Positions 46,781-58,800 are shown, counted from the first letter of the stretch. The stretch: 64,000 bases of DNA from Canna indica (GCA_034359265.1 CP136898.1:39455501-39519500); one strand, 5' to 3'. Notes: a model not told the origin generated them from the sequence alone. Translations and numbers: made by a program.

Positions 46781-48240
46781 CTAACTCGAGGACGATGGAT
46801 TAGATAATGCCGAAGGAATGCCTGCTCCGATATGAGCTGAGATGTTGCGTAGCATAGCATGCATTTCTGCCATCGTCTGACTCTGACGCTCCATCATCTC
46901 ACTCTGACGCGCGACCGTCTCCTCCAGTGTCCTTATCCTGCTACTCTGATCATAACTAGACCCGGAGATGGACGGCCGCTCACCAGCGATCGGAGGGGTC
47001 GGTGCACCAAGTGGCCCTAGCACGGTTCGCGCATGACCACTATCTGCAAAGTCATATACGCGGCCATGGTCCCAACCACCTGCAGCCTCGACCCACGCTC
47101 CTGCGTCAAAGTCCTCAGGGGTGCCCCCGCGCTGCATCACCGTCTGAGTGTAGGTCTCCTACTCGAGTTTGATTTTTTGTTTCATATTTTTTCTAAAATT
47201 TAAATTATAAATAAATATTAAATAATTTAAACAAATATACTTACCATAATATATGCAGCGCAGTTGTCAATGAACTCCTCTGTCCCATGTACTCAACGAT
47301 GAGTCCGCTCAAACACCGCCATCGGGGAGGGTCGCTAGATAGTCCCGTCGTCCAACACCGTCGTCTATATTTACAAAACAAATACATTAATTAGTACACA
47401 GAGTAACAAATAAAATATATAATTAAAAATAAGGTATAATACTTACCATAAAATTCGCATGCACTGCAAATGAAATAGAGCCGCCAATGTGACGCGCTCC
47501 TCCCCCCAACATGCGGTTTCTAGCCGCAGTCCTAGAAACCTCCTACCATCGATCCGTCGACCATGATGCCACAAGCTAATCTCATATATCCGGAATAATC
47601 CAATCGGGGTCGTATCCCCGAGTCTCTGCAATATTTGTGGTCCCAGCTCGGGCCCTCGCCTGGGATCGGGCCTGCCCCAGCTGACCGTTGTACCTCTGCT
47701 GGGAAATAGCCTCCCGAGCAGCGTAAATGAAGGACCTCTGGTCCTCAGCCCATGTATAGTGAGCCTGCAAAATAATAATATCAGTACCAATATTAATCAT
47801 TGTGTATAAAAAAAAAAAAATTAATACGTGCCTCAAACTCGCGCCATAGCATGTCGACGTGCTCACTGGGCACGTGAGACCATGTGGGCCATGCCCCCGT
47901 GCATCTATCGTCGAATGGTAGAAGATATCGTCGTGGGCACTTCTTCTTGCTCGAGCCTGCACAACAAAAATAAAGTTCAATATTATATTATGATATAATG
48001 AATTTGTAATAATTCATAATTCATGATAATTACCTACCACACTCCAATCACACTAATGAATCTACGTGACTATGTGGCTGGTGGAGGCTGCCACCTGTTC
48101 GGCCCGTGTGGCCGCCTGCGTCTGGATGAACTAGCCTCAGCAGTATCATCGGCAAGAGGATCAGTAGCAGGAGTAAGTGCTGGAGTCTGACCGATCGGAG
48201 ACTCCGAAGCTCTCGTGCGACGATAACCACGACCAGACAT
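46781..48240 (-). pseudogene. CACTA-2 TNPA-like (Ptta/En/Spm) gene
   Basis: Exons inferred from borders and family motifs: 48240-48073 (MSGRGYRRTRASESP, basic and Ser/Pro-rich); 47956-47828 (TWSHVPSEHVDMLWREFE); 47764-47447 (SRTAARNRM and GGSISFAVH); 47365-47247 (MAVFERTHR, GTEEFIDNCAAYI); about 47180-46781 (GAWVEAAGGWDHGRVYDFA, then a predicted coiled coil ETVARQSEMMERQSQTMAEM). This exon set matches plant TNPA-type proteins, which bind subterminal repeats and bring transposon ends together. In-frame stops (for example after exon 1, in exon 3 and in exon 4) indicate decay. The TNPA of CACTA-3 has the same exon plan. Confidence 0.75.
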
Positions 48241-48322
48241 ATCTGTCGAATAAGCATATAATTAGATTTTATATATATATATATATAGTAGAGATATATT
48301 TAATATAAGATATATTTTACAA

Positions 48323-48979
48323 TTATTTCTCATCATCTACGTAATAGTCTTCGAATTCTTCCTCTTCTTCATCTTCTTCATCTTCTTCATCTCCAGCTTT
48401 CTCAATTTCATGATCATCATGATCATCAACATATTCAACTTCTAATTGAACTGACTCTGTGTCTGCATCCTCGAGTATTGGAATAATACGATCTACAATA
48501 GGAGGATCATCTTCTTGATAGAAATCATCGATCACATCAGGTATCGGCTCATTTTCTCCCGCTATCGGATCAATTCTTCCTCTAGTTTTAGTCTTACAGA
48601 CTACATGCCAATCTGCTCTATCTTTATTTCGAGCAGGATACTTTGCATAATATACTTGTTCGGCTTGTGATGCCAATATAAAAGGCTCATTTGCTGCCAA
48701 TTTCGATTTATAATTAACATCAACAAGTTTGTATTTTGGATGAATTTTCATGCCCCTTTCTGTTGTATCAAACCAATGACATCTAAATAGGATAACTGAT
48801 TTCAAGCCAAAGTAGTGCAACTCTATCACTTCTTCCACTAGTCCATAAAAATTTATATCACATTCAACATACGTTGTCCCTTTTACATAGATCCCGACAT
48901 TCATCGTCTTCTTTGTAAAGACATATTCAACCGTGTGAAATTTATAGCCATTAACAAAATATCCGCTATAACACGACAC
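48323..48979 (-). CDS. CACTA-2 TNP2 C-terminal part, DUF4216 with acidic tail
   Basis: A 218-residue open frame: NGYKFHTVEYVFTKKTMN, then YVECDINFYGLVEEVIELHY, VILFRCHWFD, VDVNYKSKL, FILASQAEQVYY and WHVVCKTKTRG make a full DUF4216 domain. The last 70 residues are strongly acidic (runs of Asp/Glu ending YYVDDEK). It is the C-terminal part of the TNP2 gene whose upstream exons are at 49154-51802. This segment is intact, unlike the upstream part. Confidence 0.8.
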   Translation of the reverse strand: MSCYSGYFVNGYKFHTVEYVFTKKTMNVGIYVKGTTYVECDINFYGLVEEVIELHYFGLKSVILFRCHWFDTTERGMKIHPKYKLVDVNYKSKLAANEPFILASQAEQVYYAKYPARNKDRADWHVVCKTKTRGRIDPIAGENEPIPDVIDDFYQEDDPPIVDRIIPILEDADTESVQLEVEYVDDHDDHEIEKAGDEEDEEDEEEEEFEDYYVDDEK

Positions 48980-49153
48980 TAGTCGCGACGGTCCACTAAC
49001 AAACTCAAATATTCTTTCATCTATTTCAGCTCTGTGATCTTTGCTGTAAGCCCGAATCTAAGTAGGGAAATCACGATTTTGTAATCTTTCTAATTCTTGA
49101 TCGTTGTGAATAGAGTATTTTTGCACCATCTCAATGTTAAATATTTTAATGAA

Positions 49154-51802
49154 TTATTCAATCTCTGGACAATTGAGTAATACGTACAATTGTGCCAAAT
49201 GATGCTCTTCGTCGCTTAGGTGTCGAGGTGGACGAGAACCAAAAGCACGACCAGAGTGACAAAATATATTTAAACGTCCATCTGAATGTCGAACTCCCCC
49301 ATCGTCGTTACGTGGAAGACGATCAAATCTTGACTGTACTGTCGATTCAAAGTAAAATGAGCAGAATGTTGAAATTTCTTGGATGATATACGATTCAAAT
49401 ATTGATCCTTCAACAGCTACAAAGTTCTTTACTTTTTTCTTCAGACGATTCATGTATTTTTCAAATAAGTACATCCACCGGTATTGAACAGGGCCACCTA
49501 CTCGTGCCTCGTATGCTAAGTGTATCGGTAGATGCTCCATCGAGTCAAAGAAGGCAGGAGGGAAAAATTGTTCCAGCTTGCATATAATTTCAACAATATT
49601 ATTTTCAATTGCTGATATATCTTCGACTCGAAGGACATTTGCACAAATGTTTCTAAAAAACATACTTAATTCAGTCAACGGACCCCAAATATTATCAGGT
49701 AGAAGATCTCAGAATGCGATCGGAATCAATCTCTGCATGAATACATGACAATCATGGCTCTTCATTTTTGATATTTTGCAATCATCGACGTTCACACATC
49801 GAAATAAGTTCGATGCATATCCATCGGGTAAGATGAGTTCTTTCATCCATTGATAAACATCCTTGATCTGTTGTTTATTTAACACATACGGGGCATTCGA
49901 CTTCAGATATCGTCCGTTGACCTCTTGTAATTCCAACTTCGGTCTCTTACAAAGTATTTTCAGATCATGTTGGGCTTTGACATTATCTTTAATTTTTTTG
50001 GAAACATCCATCAAAGTGTTGAAAATATTATCAAATATATTTTTTTTAATGTGCATGACATCCAAATTATGCCGAATCAGTAATGAACACTAATACGGCA
50101 ATTCCCAAAAGATATTTTTTTTTCACCCAGTTATGTGTTTGACCAAAGTCCAACACTCTTTCATTCTGACCAAACACTATATCTGGAAGTGCTGAAACAC
50201 ATGCTAACATTTGTTCACTAGACAACATCGGTGGTGACTCATCTCTTTCGACTTTACCCTTAGTAAATTTATTACGATTCCTTCGATACTAATGGTTAGC
50301 CAGTAGGAATCGACGATGACAACCAAAGAATGAGATTTTTCGTCCTTTCTGAAAACTGAATGATTTAGAGTGTTCCATACAATACGAACAAGAGAGTCGC
50401 CCGTGAGTGCTCCAACCAGACAATATGTCGTACGCCGAAAATCATTGATTTTCCACAAGACCGCGGACTTTAAATTAAAGTTTTACTTCCGATGACAATC
50501 ATAAGTGACAGTTTCATCGGTCTACAATGTTTTCAAATCATCTATGAAGGGTCTGAGAAACATGTCAATTTCTTTTCGCGGACCCTTAGAACCCAGAATA
50601 ATCATCGAAAAATAAATAAATTCATCTTTCGTACATATTAACGGTGGCAAATTATAAACTGTTAGCAGCACTAGCCAAACTGAATAAGAAGTTGCAGAAT
50701 GACCAAACGGATTAAAATCATCTGTGCATAATCCCAATCTGATATTTCTAGTATCCCTAGCAAATGAAGGATAACATGTATCCAAATATTTCCATGCTTC
50801 ACTGTCGGATGGATGAGTCATTACTGTATCATCACGACTTCTTGCATGCCAACTCATGTAGGCGGATGTCTTTTCCGACATGAATAATCTTTGAAGCATC
50901 GGTGTTAGTGGAAAATACCGAAGTACCTTAAACGGGATATTTTTTTGTCGGACCGATTTCTTCTCCTTGTAACGAGGATGTTGACATACAAGGCATTTAT
51001 CCAACTGCACATTTTCTTTATAATATAAAATGCAATTATTTTGACATGCGTGTAATTTTTCATACCCAAGCCCTAATTTTCTCATCAACTATTTAGTCTT
51101 ATAAAAAGTTGGCTCAAACTTGTTATCAGTAACCAGCATTCCATTAATCAATCTTGCAATCCGATCAAACGCAACCCCGTTGATATTACAATCGGCCTTG
51201 ATGTTTAGGAGCCGCGTCATTGCCGAAAACCTAGTGTATTTAGGACAATTCTCATACAAAGGTTCATCGGCAGCTTTCAACATCTCGTAAAATTCTGCAG
51301 CTTCTTTATTCGACAATTCAATCTCTACTGCAGTTTGTACTTCTGTTATATCAACACTTGTAGTATCTGGTGGCACTGACATCTCAGTAACTGGCTGATC
51401 GACATTATCATTCAGGTGGAATTGACCCTCAAGACTATCAAGTGTCATAGTTCTAAAGGGATTAGATGGACTGGATGAAGAAACACCAACAGAGGAAGAT
51501 TCGCCATGTATCTGAACGACATGATTGCTCGACATCCCGATTTCACGTGACTCCCCGTGACAAGTCCATATAAAATATTTTGGTGCAAATCCTTTGCTAT
51601 ATAGATGCAGAGTGACAGTTTTCCGATCCAAAAATCGTCCATTCAATCAAATGCGACACAGACATCAGATTTTATCATCGACGCTAATGAATTTTCGATT
51701 CGAATGGGCGAAATTTAGGAAGTACGTTACGCCTAATCGAAACTCATTCGTTAAAGCTCCACGATCAAGACGTCAATACATCCAACTTCGATCGCCCAAC
51801 AT
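49154..51802 (-). pseudogene. CACTA-2 TNP2 transposase, N-terminal and central parts
   Basis: The likely ATG is at 51802 and opens a Transpos_assoc domain (DRSWMY, LTNEFRLGV, HLYSKGFAPKYFIWTCHGE), with two stops inside it. 51646-51089 is the linker (ENCPKYTRFSAMTRLLNI). 51088-50522 starts the Transposase_21 domain (LGYEKLHACQNNCILYYKE, MTHPSDSEAWKY, RNIRLGLCTDDFNPF, VYNLPPLICTKDEF). 50458-50204 continues it (WKINDFRRTTYCLVG) in a broken frame. 50065-49709 and 49678-49154 make DUF4218 (MDVMHIKKN, KMKSHDCHVFMQRLIP, FFPPAFFDSMEHLPIHL, GGPVQYRWMYLFEKYM). The many breaks mean no full transposase, although long segments survive. Confidence 0.85.
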
Positions 51803-52235
51803 GTTCTGTCAAAAAGTTGATAATATCTTTAGGTAATGTCTTTAGGTGGGATGGTCTTATTCCATTCGGGATTAATGTTATTCATATTGCACTAAGTATT
51901 TCTTTTAACCGCTAACTTCATTCTAAATTTTGGCAGCATCTCCCTACAGTTCTCCGAATACGCATATCATTTGAGCGTATATCGGAAAACAAGAATGAGT
52001 TAACGGTTAAAAGAAAAACTAAGTGCAATACAAATAACTATATTTTTAAATTATCCAATTAGGGACAATTCAAGGGTTGTACGTCGTATAAAAGATCATC
52101 TACTTCTTTTACACGAACATACAACCCCCGAACGGATCTAAGATTTTGCTAAATCATATCCGACTCGTCGATGCGTACGTGAAACTTATCAACTCGTCGG
52201 ATGGATGATTATTTTCTAAATGTTTCGAGTCAATT

Positions 52236-52365
52236 CGAGTCCATAGTGGACAATTCCGACGCGAGTCCATAATGGACAATTCCGACGCGAGTCCAAAGTG
52301 GATGATTCCGGCGCGAGTCTAAAGTGGACGATTCCGATGTGAGTCCAGTGCGGACGACTTCGGAC
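52236..52365. repeat. 26-bp tandem repeat, about five copies, near CACTA-2 5' end
   Basis: Units begin CGAGTCCAnAnTGGACnATTCC at 52236, 52262, 52288, 52314 and 52340, exactly 26 bases apart. Each unit contains GAGTCCA followed by TGGAC, a short inverted repeat. Just after it, 52380-52600 is an AT-rich array of AATTAATCTAAAAC-type repeats. Confidence 0.9.
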
Positions 52366-52379
52366 GAATTAATATTTTA

Positions 52380-52610
52380 ACTAATTAATATTAATTTAAA
52401 TATTAATCTAAAACATCAAATTAATCTAAAACATAACATTAATCTATACATTAATCTAAAACATCAAATTAATCTAAAACATAACATTAATCTAAATAGA
52501 TTAATCTAAAAATTAATCTAAACCCCTAACAATTAATCTAAAAATTAATCTAAATCCTAAAAATTAATCTAACAATTAATATATAAATTAAACAATTAAT
52601 CTAAAAAATA
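52380..52610. repeat. Degenerate ATTAATCTAAA repeats
   Basis: About a dozen loosely spaced copies of ATTAATCTAAA(A/C), part of the CACTA-2 upstream region. Confidence 0.8.
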
Positions 52611-52964
52611 TTATTTTAATCGATTTCCGACGTTGGAGTCCACCGGACTCCGGCACCGGCGTCCTATGTCCAAACACTGGACAATGATCCGACCGGTGGC
52701 TGGGCCGATGGCTAGCCGACCACCGACAGTCAGACGCCGATCGAAACCCCAAAATATAGGATTTCAGTCGAATCTAGATTGAATGGAGAGAAGGATAGCC
52801 GACGATACTTACCTGGATCAATAGAAGACGACGGCGGGATCCGGCGATCGAGGACAGGGCGGCGACGTCGGCAGCGGCAACAGGCGGCGGCAGCGACGGC
52901 GGCAGCAAAGGAAGAGGAAGGAGGTGGAAGGTGCGGGCGCGAACCCTCGGCCTATATAAACTTA

Positions 52965-53239
52965 TAAGCAACGGCGTTATTACGACTCACTGGTCCGTTA
53001 GAAAGCTGTTGCTGATAAGTAACATCATCAGCAATGGCTCATTTGCCCGTTAGAACGCCGTTGCCCGATCGGCTCAAGAGTGACGAATGTCGTAGTCGTA
53101 ATTATGCCGTTACTGATGTGATTATATATCTGCAACGGCTCGAGCGGCCGTAACAAAGTTGTTGCAGATACAACACATCTGCAACGATTTGAGCAGCCGT
53201 TGTTGATAGTCGTTGCTGAAACACCTATTTGTAGTAGTG
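52965..53239. repeat. CACTA-2 right subterminal repeats and terminus
   Basis: Copies of AGCAACGGC/GCCGTTGC (52971, 53027, 53063, 53105 and others) lead to the terminal CACTACTACA (minus strand) at 53239. Confidence 0.8.
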
Positions 53240-54118
53240 TAAATTGAATATATTTATTGGTTCCTTCTGAATGGAGCTCAGACAACAAAAAAAATTAGAA
53301 AATCAAGGACGAAAGTCAATATCATATCATATTGGCATCAAACAGCTTGATTCATTATTGCATTGTTTAATAGAAGATAAGGATGAATGGTGGTAGAATT
53401 AATGACGTCCAGAATGACTATGGACCTTTAGTCAAGGGTCATAGAAGTGATGAATGGTGAAACCAAAATAAATGGTGTTGATCTAGGATTTGTACTTAAC
53501 CTTAGCTCTGATATTATATCATGTAAAGGTTAATTAGATTACCAATTATCAAATCTTACTCTTGGGAAATAACACTATTTATGTAGTCATGGTTTAACAG
53601 GAGTATGCACAAACAAGGTCTGTAATTTTGTAAGATATTATTTCTATGTCATCACATTTGATAAATCATTGTTTTTGCAAAAAGTACAATCCAGTTCGGG
53701 TGGAAATTTTTTAATTGTTAAAAAAAAAAAAGACAAAAAAGAAGAAGAAAGAAATCCAATAACCGGCCTTGAGAGAGGGTTTCTGTCCTCCTTACACTCA
53801 AGGAAGCATAGTCATATTCCACATTATAGTCAGACCATTATCAATAGTCAATCCATTGCATTGTGAGGATCAAATAAAATCATGCAGCAATTAGCAAGTA
53901 AAAGGACGAAGACTACAGCTATGCTGCTTCGAAGCTCATAGTAGTCTCCGATCAACACCACTCATTTTAATTCATTTCATTCCTACACATCATATCGTCT
54001 CGTCAAGCAGATAAACGCTAAGATGTTAACAAAGGAACAAGGACGACAAACGAAATACTTGGGGAAAAAAGAACAGATTGCCCGTTCAATGCAACCAATA
54101 TTTCAATTAGACGATCCA
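53240..54118. other. Unassigned region right of CACTA-2
   Basis: AT-rich sequence without recognised gene. A poly-A-rich stretch (53720-53750) is present. It may be non-transposon flanking DNA or part of the element that ends at 54827. Confidence 0.4.
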
Positions 54119-54592
54119 CTATAGAATAGCGAAACAAAAGAGTTGACAGACCTGCGCGAGCTTTGCCTTCTCAGATTCTTCACTGGACGAAGGGGAGCTC
54201 GAGGCTGCGTTCGCCAAAATCCCGCGCTTAGGATTGAGGAATGGAGTTGAGAAACCGTATGGAGAACGACAAGGGGAAGGGGAAAGGAGTTTGGCCGGGG
54301 AAGACGAGAGATTTGGGTGGCGGAGGAATAGGGAGGAGGACGGGGTTAGGGTTCTGGGTAGGCGAGGTGGCGGCCAGGAGGAGGAGGAAGCCAGAGGGAG
54401 ATGTCGAGCGGCGGTGGAGAGAGCAGCAACCATTGCTGGAAGGGGAGGCGTAGCCGGGGGCGGGAGAGGAGCAGTGGCGGGTTCGTCGATGGGAGCAGGA
54501 GACGAGCAGCGAAGATTGAAGGGCACACTTAAGGGAGGCGAGGAAGACAAAATTGGGAAAGGGACGCGGGGAAGGAAATTTTGGGAAGGCAA
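54119..54592 (-). pseudogene. Possible captured first exon of a plastid-targeted protein
   Basis: A GC-rich 157-residue frame in AT-rich surroundings. From MVAALSTAARHLP on it is Ser/Pro/Arg-rich with almost no acidic residues, like a chloroplast transit peptide, then turns to ASSSPSSSEESEKAKLAQV, followed by a possible donor (CAG then GTCTGT at about 54152). The SEKAKLAQV end resembles the start of the mature part of TIC21/PIC1-like inner-envelope proteins, but that is a weak resemblance recalled from memory. It sits upstream of a CACTACAAGAAAAT terminus at 54827, as the lyase-like exons do near 16796. Confidence 0.4.
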
Positions 54593-54734
54593 TGGGAGAC
54601 GGAGGGGAATAAAATTTTATGCTATGACAATTTTCAGGAGAAGGAAATAAAATTTTATCTGATTAAGTGCCGACTTAGAAAAGGATGAAAAATAAATTAT
54701 AAAAAAAATTATAAAAAAATTATAAATTGGTCAA

Positions 54735-54827
54735 TTTAATTACCAACAAATTTTTTTATCTGTAGGTAATTTTATTGATAATACCAACGAAATTTATCTG
54801 TCGGTGATAATCTATTTTCTTGTAGTG
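54735..54827 (-). repeat. CACTACAAGAAAAT terminus with subterminal repeats
   Basis: Minus strand starts CACTACAAGAAAATAG at 54827 and runs into AATTTCGTTGGTATTATC and TACCTACAGAT-type repeats. It closely resembles the terminus at 16700-16796. I could not find the partner end. Confidence 0.65.
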
Positions 54828-55466
54828 GTTAACCGAAAAAATCAGTTTGGTTTCGGATCGATTTTCAGGTTAATCGAAAAATTAGTTTTTTTTTCTCACC
54901 CCTAGTCGGGGTACATGAGGAGGTCACGGGTATTATAAGTCAGAGTTTTTTTAGTCGATGGATAGATAAAATGCGGTCAATTATTTTTGTCGGCCAAAAA
55001 AGAAGAGAAATTTTTTTTGCCAATATTTTTATTTTTTAATTATTTTACCATCAATGACACACGTAATTTGTCACAATAAATAATTCTATATCTATGGCCA
55101 ATATATTATAACAAACAGTTGCCACAGAATATCGTGACAAAATTATGGCAAAAATATTGTCGCAAACGCTTGTCACAAAATATTCTGGCAAAACGTTTGT
55201 CGCAAATGCTTGCCATGGTAGAATGCTTTGAATTAGTGGAAAAATTTGTTGTTATAAATTTAAAAAACTATAAATTTTGAACGTTGACTCAATTACTAAT
55301 GGCAAACATAGTGAAAAAATTAGAAAAATTGCCACAAATAATTAGAACTTATAATTTTAATCACAAAAATATTTTTTCACGAATTTCGTCGCAGATTACA
55401 CCTTTTGTGGCCAACTGTTGTTGGCCACTCCAAAATTTTACCATAAATTCTTTTTTTTTTGTAGTG
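54828..55466 (-). mobile_element. Non-autonomous DNA element or remnant ending at 55466
   Basis: The end at 55461-55466 is GTAGTG after a T-run (minus strand CACTACAAAAAAAA), followed by ACT, then copia LTR sequence. Inside are repeated (in both orientations) TTGTCGCAAA and TTGCCACA motifs, like subterminal repeats. The left half (54828-54960) includes a GGGTATTATA block that could be a piece of a gypsy LTR end. Left border uncertain; no coding capacity. Confidence 0.5.
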
Positions 55467-55944
55467 ACTACTTAGGCAATTCACAATTTAATGACTAAAT
55501 GCGGAAGCGATTAATAATAAAACAATTAACACAAATAATATATCAATGCTAACATAATGATTTATAGTGGTTCGACCCCAATGCCTACTCCACTACCTAA
55601 GCAACGCGCTTAGGATTTCATACACAAATCCACTAAATTACGAGTAGCTTACAATTGATGACTTTACACCGAAAGACCCTACACTCACCTCGAAGACATT
55701 TCCACACCCGAAAGTATCCCGCCTTCCTACCGAGTGAGCTTTCCCACCGCAATTCCTAAGACCTACTCCTAACCTAGTTTATACAAGTGGCTTTATACCT
55801 TCTTTACCAAGGATATTTCCGATCGAGAACATCGAGTGCAAACTGATATGGAACCTGAAAATAATTCTCCATGAAATCATTAGTTCCATGTTTGTTATAA
55901 TTAAAATCGAGATTAAGACCAAGGTAGAAAACTTTAGGCCAACA
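55467..55944 (-). repeat. 3' LTR of copia C, partial
   Basis: Inverted relative to copia B: its 5' end TGTTGGCCTAAAG is at 55944 and it runs left through the GGTGCTTAGG-like and TAAATCATTATG blocks until it is cut at 55467 by the DNA element. The sequence is diverged from copia B and shorter, with internal deletions. Confidence 0.8.
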
Positions 55945-55956
55945 ATCTCCCACTTT
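55945..55956 (-). promoter_or_regulatory. Polypurine tract of copia C
   Basis: Minus strand AAAGTGGGAGAT immediately before the LTR start. Confidence 0.75.
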
Positions 55957-57722
55957 CTGATGATGACAAATATCCTTAAGAAAATATATCATTTAAGTAC
56001 AAAAAAATATCAAACATGGGATTTCTCCCCCCTATCAACATGCATATCTATGAAAATAAATTCTCTCTATCTATATGCATGGTTTTTCTATATTTTCTTC
56101 TCTTTTTACCTATATTTTTTTTGTCCCTTTTGACATCAATAAAAAAGGACAAGAAAAATCAATCAAAAGTCAAGGTTGAGACTAGAAAATATTTTTCATG
56201 AAAGCCATAGTCAACCAAGTCAAGGGACGCAAATAACATATCCATTATGAAACAAATTTAAAACATGATATCAAAGAATTCTAAGTCTACTATTCATATA
56301 TCAAGCTCAAGTAATGATATTTTCATGTATCGGTCAACATATCAAAAATCATTTTAGAAATGATTTTTCACGAGTCAAAATAAGAACGATACCAAAAACA
56401 TGATTCTAACATCATACTTGATGTCTCATTCGAAGATTTCGACGAAAATCCAAAGTATCAAAAAATGAGTAATTTGATAATAGTGATACTTTAGTGGCAT
56501 TTTCGTAAATAAGTGAGATTTTATGACATTTCCAAAAATTATTCAAACTTTTAAAATACCAAGATATGGTTATGTAAAGCATGTATATCAAGTTTGAATT
56601 AAAACTAATGTCATTTGATCAAAATTTCAACTTAGCACAGTTTCCTTCGAAATAGGTACGAAAACATGAATATGACTAAGTATCAAATTTTGCTATCTAC
56701 TCATATTTTCTCTAACTTAGGCATCTAGACATCTAACATGAGTGAATCTATTTATATGAGTGAAGTTTGGGCTTAAAATAAAATTTTTAAGTCACTTTGT
56801 TGACTTAGGTCAAAGTACACTTCATGTTTGCAAAAATCAAACTTTTAAATCCTTATAAAATTATATTTTTGACAAATTTTTTTGAAACTTTAACTAGACA
56901 GACAAACTAGATTTTTCAAGAAATTTACAGGTTCAAGAATCAATCAAAAATTAGTTTCCTATAAATTTATAAAATTCCTGAAAATCTAGGGGCATTTTCG
57001 TAAATTTAGGTATTTTTTTCAAAAGTTATCATTTTTTATTTAAACTTTCCAGATATCGCTGAATGATCATTTGGGATGCATGTGTCAACTTTGAACACAA
57101 AATAAATTTTCTAAGTCTATTTTTAAATATATCTCGATTCCAAGCAAAAACTAATTTTTAAGATATCGCTCATGTTATCAAAACCATTTTTAGAAATGAT
57201 TTCACTTAAAGAACGTTGAGAATGATACTAGAAATGGAATCAAAATAGTATGCTCAAGGTTTCATTTCAAGTTTTCGACGAAAAATCAACATATCAGAAA
57301 GATTGGTATTTCAAGAGGATTATATTTGAAATTTTTATTTAAGTAACTAGATTTTTCAATGAAGAATTAGTTAAAAATAATTTTTTTACATTTTTCTAGA
57401 AATAACTGAAAATACTAAATTTTTAATGGTATTTTCGTGATTTTTAATTTTTTTTCAAAACGTGTTCAGTTTTCATTCAAACTTTTATGAAACCACAAAA
57501 TGATTGTGTAAAGTGTGTATGTCAAGTTTGAGATGAAAATTATATCCTTAAGTCTGAATATTAACCTAGAATGATTTCATTCAAAACTAAGCTAGTTATT
57601 ATAAAACTTGCTAAGTGTCAATCTTATCATTTACTCATGGTTTTTCAAATTTAAACCTATGGACACCTAACATGAGTAAATATAAGCATGTTTCTAAAAT
57701 ATGGATTGTAAATGAGACCTCT

Positions 57723-57740
57723 AAGTCAATTTATTGACTT
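57723..57740 (-). other. Stem-loop AAGTCAA-TTTA-TTGACTT in copia C
   Basis: A perfect 7-bp inverted repeat around a four-base loop, equivalent to the 35649-35670 stem-loop of copia B. Confidence 0.6.
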
Positions 57741-57890
57741 GAGTCAATTTGGTTCAAAAGAGGTTATCATGAAATCGCCTCTATGTCATTTTATCCATAT
57801 CCATAATAATTTCTCATTCTAAATGCATAGAAACATATCACACATATACATAAACATGTTTATGAAGTTTGGTCCTAAAATAATGTGTTT

Positions 57891-57908
57891 AAGTCAATAT
57901 GTTGACTT
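57891..57908 (-). other. Stem-loop AAGTCAA-TATG-TTGACTT in copia C
   Basis: A second perfect 7-bp inverted repeat with another loop; a similar but imperfect one (AAGTCA, TTGACTT) is at about 56791-56808. Confidence 0.6.
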
Positions 57909-58506
57909 AGGTCAAACTTTCTCAAGTTTAGGCTCCTAAAGTGAATTAGTTATCACTTTCTTCATCTACACATGAATTTTCAAGTTTAAATACCCAGAAT
58001 CATGTGATATGTGTATCTAAACATGTTTGCCAAGTATTTACTCAAAATGAGGTCTCTAATAAGGAATTTCAACATAGTCCAATTTTATTCAATATCAACA
58101 TCATGAAATTTCCTAAGTATAGAAAATTTTACCTACTTATGAACTTTCATAGATTTATCATGCAAAATCAATCATGAGTATAGAAACATCATTAATGCAT
58201 GAATATTCAAGTATTATAATAAAATTTTTGCAAAACCAAAATCATACCTCATTCTTGAAAATTTTGTCAAACTTATCTTTTTCTTTCCAAATTCAATCTA
58301 TTAGCCTTCAATCACATTTTTGATAACTTGCAAGCAATATTTATTAGTAGCGTGACTACTAATAAGTTATCGTACTAGATAGCAAAGAGGGAATCAAGTA
58401 TCGATTTCAAAATCTATTTTTCTAAATAGCTTTAAATTTATTTCAAAGTAAACAATCATGAATCCAAAATGAATTATTTGAAAATTAAGATCTTCATCCC
58501 TTCCTA

Positions 58507-58509
58507 TTG
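58507..58509. repeat. Left TTG target duplication of CACTA-3
   Basis: TTG precedes the terminal CACTACTAG and is repeated at 63867-63869 after the other end. Confidence 0.85.
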
Positions 58510-58544
58510 CACTACTAGAAATTAGGATATCTGTGACGGCCATT

Positions 58545-58745
58545 TTGCGACCGCAACTAAACCGTCGTAGATTGTTTCGGTTCTGCAACCGCGCAAGCGT
58601 CGGGGGTCGCATAAATAATGAAATTGCGACAGTGTTGTAACCGTGTATATTTCCGTCGCAAAGTTGAAACCTCAGCGACTGTACAATGATCGTGTGGCGA
58701 CAGCTGTTTGCGACCGCCACTAGCGGTCGCAAACCCGTCACAGAT
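58545..58745. repeat. CACTA-3 left subterminal repeats
   Basis: Several copies of TGCGACCGC/GCGGTCGCA and ACCGTCG variants in both orientations, matched by the right end at 63590-63850. Confidence 0.8.
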
Positions 58746-58798
58746 TATTTTTTATTCAACCCGCCATCTCTTTTTCTCTTCCGCCACTCACTCTCTCG

Positions 58799-58800
<2 letters not shown>

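Larger units (their letters stand above)
46046..53239 (-). mobile_element. CACTA-2: near-complete CACTA transposon
   Basis: The right end reads CACTACTACAAATAGG on the minus strand, ending at 53239, followed by TAA. TNP2 (51802-48323) precedes a TNPA-like gene (48240-46781), the usual CACTA order. Many copies of AGCAACGGC/GCCGTTGCT flank both ends (46060-46370 and 52965-53220), the subterminal repeats to which TNPA-type proteins bind in this superfamily. No clean left terminus is visible, so the left border is set by the last subterminal repeats. It is probably immobile. Confidence 0.85.
55945..58509 (-). mobile_element. Copia C internal 3' non-coding region, left part
   Basis: The AT-rich non-coding region corresponding to 34500-36674 of copia B, inverted. 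It shares the order of phrases such as GGCATTTTCGTAAAT, TCAAACTTGA and the AAGTCAA/TTGACTT stem-loops. There are no open frames of note. It stops at 58509 where CACTA-3 is inserted and resumes at 63867. Confidence 0.75.

Noticed and set aside
52236..52365. CRISPR-like array
   Set aside because: Direct tandem units without unique spacers, inside a plant transposon; not a CRISPR.
54234..54650. Plus-strand 138-residue Arg/Gly-rich frame
   Set aside because: Low-complexity complement of the minus-strand transit-peptide-like exon; no recognisable domain.
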